The notes beneath the pieces were generated by a model that searched no databases, was not told where the DNA came from, and saw only the letters and a list, made by a program, of their open reading frames with translations. From positions 5,027,910 through 5,091,909 of the forward strand of contig NZ_CP031165.1 in assembly GCF_003344865.1 (NCBI RefSeq): a stretch of 64,000 nt of DNA. The letters run 5' to 3'. This document shows, in pieces, positions 28,180 to 36,826 of this stretch (position 1 is its first letter; every line of letters starts with the position of its first letter). The translations under genes and the position numbers were made by a program. The stretch is from Euzebya pacifica. Its GTDB lineage: Bacteria; Actinomycetota; Nitriliruptoria; Euzebyales; Euzebyaceae.

Positions 28180-29571
28180 GTGACCGACCACGCCACCTCC
28201 CGCCGCCCCGTCGTCGTCATCAACGTCGTGGGGTTGACCCCGGCGCTCCTGGAGGAGATGCCGCGGCTGCGGGCCCTGGCCTCCACCGGGTTCACCGCCC
28301 CCATGGACGCCGTCCTGCCGGCCGTGACCTGCACCGCCCAGGCGTCGATGTTGACCGGCCTGACGCCGACCGACCACGGCATCGTCGGCAACGGCTGGTA
28401 CTTCCGCGACCTCGGCGAGGTGTTCCTCTGGCGGCAGCACAACAAGCTGGTCCAGGGCGAGAAGGTGTGGGACGCCGCCCGCGCGGTCGACCCCGACTAC
28501 ACCGTCGCCAACGTCTGCTGGTGGTACGCCATGGGCGCGCCCACGGACTGGACGGTGACCCCTCGCCCGATCTACTACGCCGACGGCAAGAAGGAAGCGG
28601 ACTGCTACACCCGTCCGCCGGGCCTTCGCGACGAGCTGACCGACAAGTTCGGCACCTTCCCGCTGTTCACCTACTGGGGGCCGACCGCCGCCCTCACCTC
28701 CTCACGCTGGATCGCCCGGGCCGCCGCGCACGTCTTCGACACCAAGCAGCCCGACCTGACGCTGGTGTACCTGCCGCACCTCGACTACGACCTGCAGCGG
28801 TTCGGGCCCGACAGCCCCCAGGCAACAGCGGCGGCGCTGGCGATCGACGAGGTGGCCGGTGACCTGGCGGAGGGGGCGATGGCGCGCGGCGCCACGGTCC
28901 TCGTGGTCAGCGAGTACGGCATCACCCCGGCCAGCCGCCCTGTCGACATCAACCGTGCGCTGCGCGAGGAGGGGCTGCTGGAGGTCTACACCCAGGACGG
29001 CATGGAGTACCTCGACCCGTGGGTGTCGCGTGCCTTCGCGGTGGCCGACCACCAGATCGCCCACGTCTACCTCGACGACGCCGCAGACGTCGACGCCGTC
29101 CGCACGCTGCTGGAGGGGCTCGACGGCGTCGACCGGGTGCTGGATGCCGACGGCAAGCGCGAGATGGGCCTGGACCACGACCGCGCCGGCGACCTGGTCG
29201 TCATCGCCCAGCCCGACGCGTGGTTCACCTACTACTACTGGACCGACGACGAGCGGGCGCCGGACTTCGCGAAGATGGTGGAGATCCACCGCAAGCCCGG
29301 CTACGACCCGGCCGAGCTGTTCTTCGACCCCGAGGACCGGGCCGCCAAGGTCAAGGCGGGCGTGGCGCTGGCCCGCAAGAAGGCCGGCCTGCGCTACAAG
29401 ATGCAGGTCGTCCCGCTGGACCCCTCACCGGTGTCGGGTTCGCACGGCCGCCTGCCCGATGACCCCGATCACGGCCCGGTCCTGATCTGCAGCGACCCGA
29501 CCCTCACCCGGGACGCGTGGGCCCTGACCGACGTGAAGGACCTCATCCTCCGCGCCGGCGGGTTGACCTGA
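28180..29571 (+). CDS. alkaline-phosphatase superfamily pyrophosphatase/phosphodiesterase (EboF-like)
   Basis: A 463-residue member of the type I phosphodiesterase/nucleotide pyrophosphatase family. The nucleophile Thr lies in PAVTCTAQASMLTGLTPTDHG near 46-66; metal ligands follow in YLPHLDYDLQRFG near 199 and VVSEYGITP near 242. GTG at 28180. No signal peptide, so cytoplasmic unless associated. It follows eboE after a 154-base gap with palindromic repeats, same strand, and corresponds to the phosphatase gene (EboF) of described ebo clusters. It would hydrolyse a phosphate or nucleotide ester of the product or intermediate (inference). Confidence 0.88.
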   Translation: MTDHATSRRPVVVINVVGLTPALLEEMPRLRALASTGFTAPMDAVLPAVTCTAQASMLTGLTPTDHGIVGNGWYFRDLGEVFLWRQHNKLVQGEKVWDAARAVDPDYTVANVCWWYAMGAPTDWTVTPRPIYYADGKKEADCYTRPPGLRDELTDKFGTFPLFTYWGPTAALTSSRWIARAAAHVFDTKQPDLTLVYLPHLDYDLQRFGPDSPQATAAALAIDEVAGDLAEGAMARGATVLVVSEYGITPASRPVDINRALREEGLLEVYTQDGMEYLDPWVSRAFAVADHQIAHVYLDDAADVDAVRTLLEGLDGVDRVLDADGKREMGLDHDRAGDLVVIAQPDAWFTYYYWTDDERAPDFAKMVEIHRKPGYDPAELFFDPEDRAAKVKAGVALARKKAGLRYKMQVVPLDPSPVSGSHGRLPDDPDHGPVLICSDPTLTRDAWALTDVKDLILRAGGLT

Positions 29572-29590
29572 CCCCCGGACCCTGTTTGCA

Positions 29591-29619
29591 GGACGATCCA
29601 ACAAAAAGACGAATCGTCC
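29591..29619. promoter_or_regulatory. T-rich repeated element inside an inverted repeat upstream of the esterase gene
   Basis: GGACGAT (29591-29597) and ATCGTCC (29613-29619) flank CCAACAAAAAGACGA. Read on the minus strand the centre is TTTTTGTTGGAT, matching the elements at 22124 and 48221. It could be an operator for the esterase gene (start 29699) or a terminator for the phosphatase gene that ends at 29571. Confidence 0.45.
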
Positions 29620-29698
29620 GCAGGACCGCAGTCGGGCACCGTCGAAGCCCGTCATCAGCGTGGGGCGAGAGCGCCCCACCGGATGACAGGAGCCGACC

Positions 29699-32084
29699 GT
29701 GTCGATCCCCCGTGCCCGCACCCGAACCTCGACGGGACTCGTGTCCGTGTTCGTCGCCCTCGTGTTGGCGGCCGCGACGCTCGTCCCCGGCACCGCCCGT
29801 GCCGATGACGCCGACGGCCTGCCCGAGGACGCCCCCGACCAGCTGACCACCGACGAGGACAACGCAGAGGCGGGACACGACACCTGCGGGGGCGAGGCCG
29901 TGCCCGCCAGCGGGTCGGAGATCCACCGAAAGCTGATCGACGGCCCGCGCCAGCCGGGGTCGGATGCCCTGGCGTTCACCTCCGGGGTGTGTATCTACCT
30001 GCCCCCGGACTACCGGACGTCCGGCCTGCACTATCCCGTCCTGTACCTGCTGCACGGTGCGTTCGGCTGGCAGGACGACTGGGTCGTCCAGGGCGACATG
30101 CAGGCGATCATGGACCGTGTCCGCGACGGCGACCCCACACAGGACATGATCGTGGTCATGCCCGACGGCGGGTACATGGCCGAGTGGCGTGACGAGGGCG
30201 ACGGCAGCCTCCAGATCGAGTCCTACGTCATCGACCACGTCATCCCCTACGTCGACACCTGGTTCCGCACCATCCCCGACCGACGCGGCCGAGCGATGGC
30301 CGGGCTGTCCAACGGGGGCGCCGGCACCCTGCGGATGGCTGCCCACCACCCCGACCGCTTTCTCGGTGGTCACCGCGATGTCCGCGGCCCTGCCGGTCAA
30401 CACGGCGGCCGACCGCACCGACGTGCACGCCGTGCACAACGACCCAACCGAGATGGCCGCCAACCTCAACGAGGTCGAGCTGGCCCTCACCTGGGGGCAG
30501 ACCTGCGGGACCGCCGAGGAGTGCACCGACCCCGACCTGCTGGGCGGGTACGGGTTCGAGCAGGCCTGCTGCAACAACTGGGCCTACGTCGCCCAGCTCG
30601 AACGGGTCCGCACGCGCGAGTACGTCCACGAGCCGACCGCCGGGGGCCACTCCTGGCCGTGGTGGCAGCTGTGGCTCGAGGTCAACCACGGCGAGTTCCT
30701 GCGCGACCACCTGGCCGACCCTGTGGCCGACCTCGCCGAGCTGGGCCAGCTCGGGGCTCCCGGGGAGTTCGGCCACCGGTCCATCGACGAGGTGGTGGAC
30801 ATCTACGGCTGGACCATCCGAACTGACGAGACCAGGGCGACGGAGATGCTGGAGCTCTCCGCGGTGACGACGGCTGGGCTGGCGCTCACCGGCTCGGGAC
30901 TCACCACCGTCACCACCCCGCCATCCCACGCCCCGGGGAAGTCGGTGACCGTCCGTGGCACCGGCGTCGACGACGGGCCCGTGGTTGCCGACGATCAGGG
31001 CCGCCTGACGTTCGACGTCGACCTCGGCGCGGCCAACACCACGTCGCTGCCACCCGCGGTCGCCGCCGCGTCGGCCGTCACCCGGACGGTCTCCTTCGAA
31101 GCTGCCGGGACCCTCGCACATCGTTCCCTCGACAACGCACGCGGCGACTACCACTACTACCTCTACACCCCCGCCGGCTACGACAGCTCGGTCCCGACGC
31201 CGGTCCAGCTGGTCATCCACGGTGCCAACACGGTGGCGATGGAGCAGGTCCTGGCCAACGGGCACCACGCCGTCGCCGACCGCGAGGGGTTCATGGTCCT
31301 CTACCCGGACTTCGTCAACGAGGGCGACACGAAGCCCGAGGGTGGCGAGTCCACCATCCCGTCGCTGGTGGGGACACATCCCGGCCGGCTGTGGGACTCC
31401 AACGACCTCACGAGCAGGGCGACAGGGCAGGGCGACGCCGCCGCGATCGTGGCGATGGTGGAGGACGTCGCATCCATCAGGACGCTGGACCGTGACCGGG
31501 TCTACGTGTCGGGCATGTCCTCGGGCGGGATGATGACCAGCCTGCTGATGGGCCTGTACCCCGACGTGTTCGCCGCAGCCGGCATCATCGGCTCCTGCGG
31601 GTTCACGGCGGCGGCGTGTGTTGCCGAGGACGTCCAGGGGTTGGACGAGGTCATCGCCCGCGCCGCCCACGAAGCGATGGGCGACCACGCGCGCGTCGTC
31701 CCGTTCGTCCAGATCCACGGCCTGCAGGACGCGACGATCCCACCGTCAGCCGCCGACTTCTCGATCCGCCAGTGGCTGATGACCCACAACCTGACCGCTG
31801 GCGGCGACACGACCGAGGGCCCGTTCGCCCTCGAACCGGCGGCCCGCCGGGAGGGCATCGTGCCCGAGGGCCACACCTACACCGTCGACACCTACCTCGA
31901 CGCTGACGGCTGCGTGGTTGCAGAGGCCTGGACGATTCCCCAGATGGGCCATTACTGGCCGGGCGGGTCGGACGACCCGACATGGGCGGAATGGACCGAC
32001 CATCGTGCGCCGAGCGGGGCTGAGGCCACCTGGGCCTTCTTCGCCCAGCACACCCTGGACGGCCCGACCACCGAGGCCTGCTGA
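29699..32084 (+). pseudogene. secreted two-domain esterase (esterase D-like plus PHB-depolymerase/feruloyl-esterase-like), frameshifted
   Basis: The first part (29699-~30361) encodes a signal peptide (~1-35, ending GTARA) and an alpha/beta-hydrolase with LLHGAFGWQDDW and the nucleophile motif GLSNGGAGTL. Homology then continues in the +1 frame from ~30359 to 32084: SVVTAMSAALPVN, the catalytic-His region TAGGHSWPWWQL, a spacer, and a second esterase domain with LVIHGANT and VSGMSSGGMMTSLL. Deleting one T from the TTT at 30359-30361 restores one 794-residue frame. Unless this is a sequencing error or a recoding site, the first domain loses its His. GTG at 29699 has an acaggag ribosome site. 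A role in acetyl or aryl ester removal from glycans is inferred. Confidence 0.75.
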
Positions 32085-32099
32085 GCCATTCGGGTCAGA

Positions 32100-32118
32100 G
32101 GCCGCCCCCGGGGCGGCC
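32100..32118. terminator. bidirectional hairpin between esterase and ABC ATPase genes
   Basis: GGCCGCCCC / GGGGCGGCC is near-perfectly palindromic (at least 7 bp of stem with a short loop) in the 47-base gap between convergent genes, 16 bases past the esterase stop. Confidence 0.55.
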
Positions 32119-32131
32119 CACCCGACGATCG

Positions 32132-32851
32132 TCAGGCGACGCGGCCGTCGACCATCGTGATCACACGGTCGGCGGCCGCAGCGACGACCTCCGCATGGCT
32201 GACGATGACGACGGTGCGGGTGGGGGTCACCGCGGCGCGCAGCAGCTCGAGCATCTCCGCCTGCGCGACGCTGTCCAGCGCGCCTGTGGGCTCGTCGGCC
32301 CAGATGACATCGGGCTCGCTGACCAGGGCGCGGGCCAGAGCCACCCGCTGCTGCTGTCCACCGCTCAGCTGTGCGGGGAACGCGTCCGCTCGGTCCCCCA
32401 TGCCGACCGACACCAGCGCGTCGCCGGCGCGCTGGCGGATCTCCACCGCCGGCAGCGCGCCGAGCACCAGCGGCAGCTCGACGTTCTCGCGGACCGTCAG
32501 GGCAGGCAGCAGGTTGAGGGTCTGGAACACGAACCCCATCCGCTGGGCCCGCAGGTCGGTCCGGCCGTCGTCGTCCAGGTCGGCCAGGGCGACCTCGCCG
32601 TCGGCGTCGACCCAGCTGACCGCCCCCTCGTCGGGCGGCAGGATGCCCGACAGGCACTGCAGCAACGTCGACTTTCCGCAGCCGGACGGGCCGCGGACGA
32701 CCAGCAGCTCGCCGAGGCGGACCTCCACGTCGGCGCCGTCCAGCGCGACGATGCGGCCGTCCCCCTCCCCGAAGGCCTTGCGCAGGCCGGTGGCGCGGAC
32801 GACGACGTCACCCACGGTCGGGGTCGGGGACGGGGTCTCGACGTCGGTCAC
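32132..32851 (-). CDS. ABC transporter ATP-binding protein (MacB/LolD type)
   Basis: A 239-residue ATPase starting with GTG at 32851, preceded by aagaggag. Walker A GPSGCGKST near 55, FVFQTLNLLPAL, signature LSGGQQQRVALARAL, Walker B VIWADEPTGALD and the switch region VVIVSHAEVVAAAADR are intact; the D-loop is SGALDSVAQ-like. It probably powers the FtsX/MacB-like permease at 36827-39673 on the same strand. The two are separated by a pair of plus-strand dehydrogenase genes, which is unusual because such partners are normally adjacent. Substrate unknown. Confidence 0.92.
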   Translation of the reverse strand: MTDVETPSPTPTVGDVVVRATGLRKAFGEGDGRIVALDGADVEVRLGELLVVRGPSGCGKSTLLQCLSGILPPDEGAVSWVDADGEVALADLDDDGRTDLRAQRMGFVFQTLNLLPALTVRENVELPLVLGALPAVEIRQRAGDALVSVGMGDRADAFPAQLSGGQQQRVALARALVSEPDVIWADEPTGALDSVAQAEMLELLRAAVTPTRTVVIVSHAEVVAAAADRVITMVDGRVA

Positions 32852-32964
32852 GGTGGCCTGGCTCCTCTTGTAGTCGATCGGCTGGCGTCGGCCTCCGACG
32901 GTACCGCCACCACGGCCCGATCCACCTCCCGACCCATCACCCCGGGGACATTCGTTCGCTTCCA

Positions 32965-32980
32965 CAACATTTTTCGAGCG
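32965..32980. promoter_or_regulatory. T-rich repeated element upstream of the first PQQ dehydrogenase gene
   Basis: CAACATTTTTCGAGCG lies 104 bases before the dehydrogenase start in the 233-base divergent region. Its complement contains AAAAATGTTG, like the elements at 48213 and 22124. No other feature is recognisable in 32852-33084 beyond the ribosome sites. Confidence 0.4.
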
Positions 32981-33084
32981 CACAGGCAGGGATCGGGCTG
33001 GAGCGTGTGGAAGAGGGTGGTCGACCCCCCGGTTCGAAGCCACCACGGGGGTCGAGCCGAACAACCTGACTGGGGAGCCGAGCC

Positions 33085-34830
33085 ATGAGAAGAGCCGCGT
33101 TCGTCGCGCTCGTCGCGATCGCGATGGTCCTACCACTGACGGGGGTGTCGCAGGCCCAGCAGCTGGGCATCGACCCCGCCGTCGAACGGGAGGTCCTGTT
33201 CAACCAGCTGATCACCCCGACCGCGCTCGAGGTCGCCCCCGACGGGCGTGCCGTCGTCGTCAGTCGCGAGGGACAGATCACCGTCTGGGAGCAGGACGGC
33301 TCCACCACCCGGGCGGCCTTCCTGCCCGTCGACGCCTACGACCGCCAGGGCGGTCAGTTCGACGAATCGGCCTGCCCACGGGGCAACGAGTGCCCCGCTG
33401 GCTACAACCTGGCCGAGGGCGGCATCCACGGCATCCTGCTGGCACCCGACTTCATGACCTCCGGCGAGCTGTACCTCTACTACACGCCGGTCGACTCCCT
33501 CGGTGAGGACATCTGGCCGCCGAAGATGCCCAACGCGCGTCCGCACTGCGACGCCTCCGCCGGCAACGGCTGCCCCTCCTCGGGCAACGACGAGGGCAAG
33601 TTCCGCCTGTCGCGCTTCACCATGGACCTCGACACCAACATCATCGACCTCGAGTCCGAGGTCGAGCTGTTCGAGAACCCCGCCGAGTGGTTCTACTGCT
33701 GCCACTACGGCGGCGACCTCGAGTGGAAGAACGACGGCACGCTGCTGATGACGACGGGGGACGACACGACGTCGGACCACTCGGGCGGCTACTCCCCGCA
33801 CGACCAGCGTGCGGACTGGACGTTCAACTCCGCGGCGCTGACCAGCCAGAACCTGGCCGACCGCCGCGGCAAGGTGCTGCGCATCGACGTCGAGGAGCTC
33901 GAGTCCGGCCTGGACGGCCCGCTCGGCGACGGCGTGCCCGGCGACCGCCCGGGCATCGACCCCAACCCGTTCGCCGACGACCCCGACGCCGACCCCTACG
34001 TCTACGCGCTCGGGTTCCGCTCCAACTACCGGTTTGCCTACAACCCGTCCACCGACCACCTCTACGTCGGCACGGTCGGACCCGACGCCCGCAACCCCAA
34101 CCCGACCCGTGGCCCCGCCGCCCACGACGAGATCGAGGTCGTCCCGCCGGGCGGTGGCACCAACCACGGCTGGCCGTACTGCATCGCCAACAACCTGCCG
34201 TACAACCGCTACGACTTCGCCACCGGCACCGCCGGCGAACCGTTCAGCTGCGCCGGCATGACCCCGGCGACGATCTACTACACCTACGCGCCGAGCAACA
34301 CGAGCCCGTTCGTGCAGATGGGGCAGGGCTCCAACACCGCGGTGGGCGGCACGGCGTACTTCCGGCCCGAGACCGGCGCGCTGCGGCTGCCCGAGACCTA
34401 CGACAACCAGCTGCTGTGGATGGATCACGGTCGCGGCCAGATGTGGCGGTCCCCGATCAACGCCGACGGGTCGCTGGACGGCTCGCCCACCTCGTTGCTG
34501 CCCGTCGCCATGGGCGGCATCTACCTGGTCAACACCCTCAGCAACCCGATCGACGCGACCGTCGGCCCCGACGGTGCCGTCTACGTGGTCGAGGGCAACG
34601 GCTTCTGGAACTCCATCGCCGGCCGGCTGACCCGCATCACCTGTGCAGGCTGCACACCCGACGCGGCTGACTACGGCGGCGACGTGGAGGTCCTGGACCG
34701 CACCGCCGAGACCCTGGTCGCCAGCGTGGACGGCGGGATCGTCGACCGGCTGCCCGGCGCCGGCCTGCTCGTCGTGCTGACCACCACGCTGGCGCTGGTC
34801 GCCTGGCGTCGACGGGGGGACGTGGTGTGA
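33085..34830 (+). CDS. secreted PQQ-dependent sugar dehydrogenase (glucose/sorbosone dehydrogenase family), copy 1
   Basis: A 581-residue exported quinoprotein. Signal peptide ~1-24 (ending SQAQQ). The six-bladed GDH/sorbosone dehydrogenase propeller spans ~30-510: LEVAPDGRAVVVSREGQITV, EGGIHGILLAPDF, YCCHYGGDLEW, LMTTGDDTTSDHS, DRRGKVLRIDV, GFRSNYRFAYNP and VVPPGGGTNHGWPYCI. The C-terminus is LPGAG, a hydrophobic helix and WRRRG, a surface-anchor-like tail. ATG at 33085. Oxidises a sugar hydroxyl or hemiacetal outside the cell and passes electrons on, possibly to the cupredoxins encoded nearby. Its stop overlaps the start of a close paralogue, an obvious tandem duplication. Confidence 0.88.
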   Translation: MRRAAFVALVAIAMVLPLTGVSQAQQLGIDPAVEREVLFNQLITPTALEVAPDGRAVVVSREGQITVWEQDGSTTRAAFLPVDAYDRQGGQFDESACPRGNECPAGYNLAEGGIHGILLAPDFMTSGELYLYYTPVDSLGEDIWPPKMPNARPHCDASAGNGCPSSGNDEGKFRLSRFTMDLDTNIIDLESEVELFENPAEWFYCCHYGGDLEWKNDGTLLMTTGDDTTSDHSGGYSPHDQRADWTFNSAALTSQNLADRRGKVLRIDVEELESGLDGPLGDGVPGDRPGIDPNPFADDPDADPYVYALGFRSNYRFAYNPSTDHLYVGTVGPDARNPNPTRGPAAHDEIEVVPPGGGTNHGWPYCIANNLPYNRYDFATGTAGEPFSCAGMTPATIYYTYAPSNTSPFVQMGQGSNTAVGGTAYFRPETGALRLPETYDNQLLWMDHGRGQMWRSPINADGSLDGSPTSLLPVAMGGIYLVNTLSNPIDATVGPDGAVYVVEGNGFWNSIAGRLTRITCAGCTPDAADYGGDVEVLDRTAETLVASVDGGIVDRLPGAGLLVVLTTTLALVAWRRRGDVV

Positions 34831-36581
34831 CGTCGACCCGAACCACCCTGCTCGTCCTCGTCGCCGTCATGGCGATGGTCGTCCCGCTGGGCACCGCTGC
34901 CAGCGCCCAGTCCCTGCTGCCCGACCCGTCGGTGGACAAGGAGGTGCTGTACGGCGAGCTGATCTCGCCGACGGCGCTGGAGGTCGCCCCCGACGGCCGG
35001 GTCATCGTCACGAGCCGCGAGGGGCAGGTGACCGTCTGGGAGCAGGACGGCACCGTGACCCGTGCGGCGTTCCTGCCCGTCGACGCCTACGACCGCCAGG
35101 GCGGGCAGTTCGACGTCGAGAACTGCCCACGGGGCGAGGAGTGCCCGGCCGGATTCAACCTTGCCGAGGGCGGCATCCACGGGATCCTGCTGGCCCCCGA
35201 CTTCATGACCTCCGGCGAGCTCTACCTGTACTACACGGTGGCGAACTCCCTCGGCATGGAGCCGTGGCCGCCGAAGATGCCGAACGCGCGTCCGTTCTGC
35301 GACGACACCGCCGGCGACGGCTGCCCCGCCTCGGGCAACGACGAGGGCATCTGGCGCCTGTCCCGCTTCACGATGGACCTCGACGCCAACACCATCGACC
35401 TGTCGACTGAGGTGCCGCTCTTCGAGAACCCGGCCGAGTGGTTCTACTGCTGCCACTACGGCGGCGACATGGAGTGGCGCAACGACGGCACCCTGCTGCT
35501 GTCCACCGGTGACGACACGACGTCGGACCACTCCAGCGGCTACTCCCCCCACGACCAGCGTGCGGACTGGACCTTCAACTCCGCGGCCCTGACCAGCGCC
35601 AACCCGGCCGACCGACGCGGCAAGGTGCTGCGCATCGACATCGAGGAGCTCGAGAGCGGTCTGGACGGTCCGCTGGGCGACGGTGTCCCCGGCGACCGTC
35701 CCGGCATCGACCCCAACCCGTTCCTCGACGACCCCGACGCCGACCCCTACGTCTACGCCTACGGGTTCCGGTCGCTGTACCGGTTCGGGTACAGCCCCGA
35801 GACCGACCACGTGTACGCCGGCAACGTGGGCCCGGACGCCCGCAACCCCGACCCGACCCGAGGGCCCGCAGCCCACGACGAGATCGAGGTCGTGCCCCCG
35901 GGCGGTGGCACCAACCACGGCTGGCCGTTCTGCATCGCCGACAACGTCCCCTACAACGAGTACGACTTCGCGACGGGCGCGGCCGGCGAGCCGTTCAGCT
36001 GCGCCGGGATGACCCCCGCAGCGGTCTGGTACACCTACGTCCCGTCGACGACCAGCCCGTACGTGCAGATGGGCGGCGGCGGCAACACGGCCCTGGGTGG
36101 CGTGGCGTACCACCGTCCCGACGACGGTGCCCTGCGCCTGCCCGAGGCCTACGACGACCACTTCCTGTGGATGGAGTACAGCCGCGGGGCGGTGTGGCAC
36201 ATGCCGATCGCCGACGACGGGTCGCTGGACAACAGCCCGGCGTCGCTGAACGCCACCGCCAACGGCATCCCCTTCGTGCTGCCGGGACTCAGCAACCCGA
36301 TCGACATGGCGACCGGCCCCGATGGTGCGGTGTACGTCGTGGAGAGCAACGGCGGTTGGAACTCCATCGCCGGCCGCCTGACGCGCCTGCAGTGCGCTGG
36401 TTGCACCCCAGACGCCGCCGACTACGGCGACGGTGTCGAGATCCTCGACCGCCCCGCGGTCGCGTCGGTCGCCGGGGTCGACGGCGGACTGGCATCCGTG
36501 CTGCCGACGGCCGGACTCCTCGGGTTGGTGCTCGTGGCGTTGGGCGGACTCGGCGTCCGTCGGCGCCGCCGCGTGATCTGA
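34827..36581 (+). CDS. secreted PQQ-dependent sugar dehydrogenase, copy 2
   Basis: A 584-residue paralogue of the preceding protein, alignable end to end with most residues identical: DAYDRQGGQFDVENCPRGEE, EGGIHGILLAPDFM, EWFYCCHYGGDMEW, STGDDTTSDHSSGYSPHDQR, DRRGKVLRIDIEELESGLDG and VVPPGGGTNHGWPFCI. Signal peptide ~1-27 (ending TAASAQ). The tail is LPTAG, a hydrophobic helix and RRRRR. GTG at 34827 overlaps the upstream TGA by four bases, so the copies are translated as a pair. They differ in loops, suggesting separate substrate or partner preference. A strong hairpin follows 21 bases after the stop. Confidence 0.88.
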   Translation: MTSTRTTLLVLVAVMAMVVPLGTAASAQSLLPDPSVDKEVLYGELISPTALEVAPDGRVIVTSREGQVTVWEQDGTVTRAAFLPVDAYDRQGGQFDVENCPRGEECPAGFNLAEGGIHGILLAPDFMTSGELYLYYTVANSLGMEPWPPKMPNARPFCDDTAGDGCPASGNDEGIWRLSRFTMDLDANTIDLSTEVPLFENPAEWFYCCHYGGDMEWRNDGTLLLSTGDDTTSDHSSGYSPHDQRADWTFNSAALTSANPADRRGKVLRIDIEELESGLDGPLGDGVPGDRPGIDPNPFLDDPDADPYVYAYGFRSLYRFGYSPETDHVYAGNVGPDARNPDPTRGPAAHDEIEVVPPGGGTNHGWPFCIADNVPYNEYDFATGAAGEPFSCAGMTPAAVWYTYVPSTTSPYVQMGGGGNTALGGVAYHRPDDGALRLPEAYDDHFLWMEYSRGAVWHMPIADDGSLDNSPASLNATANGIPFVLPGLSNPIDMATGPDGAVYVVESNGGWNSIAGRLTRLQCAGCTPDAADYGDGVEILDRPAVASVAGVDGGLASVLPTAGLLGLVLVALGGLGVRRRRRVI

Positions 36582-36602
36582 CGACCCGCCCATCACCGGG
36601 CC

Positions 36603-36636
36603 CCGGGGCCGCACGGTGCGAACCGTGCGGCCCCGG
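36603..36636 (+). terminator. strong hairpin terminator after the PQQ dehydrogenase pair
   Basis: A perfect 15-bp stem CCGGGGCCGCACGGT / ACCGTGCGGCCCCGG closed by a GCGA tetraloop, 21 bases after the stop. No U-tract. The remaining space to 36826 (convergent with the permease gene) shows nothing else. Confidence 0.72.
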
Positions 36637-36826
36637 TGGGCGTTCCGGGCGCCGTCGTGGGCGCGGAGGGAGCACCCGGACCCGGTTCGCCATGGGCCGG
36701 TCCCGGGTACTGACTGTCCCCATGACCCCCTCCCCCTTCCGTTGGTCGAGACGGTTCGTCGGCAGGCCTGACGGACCGTCCGATCGGTCCTTCGGCTCCC
36801 CGGCCCCCCGCACGACCTGACCGGGA

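Noticed and set aside
25035-28445. A 1136-codon minus-strand open frame opposite the ebo genes.
   Set aside because: Antisense shadow; repetitive VGVDG-type composition and no motifs.
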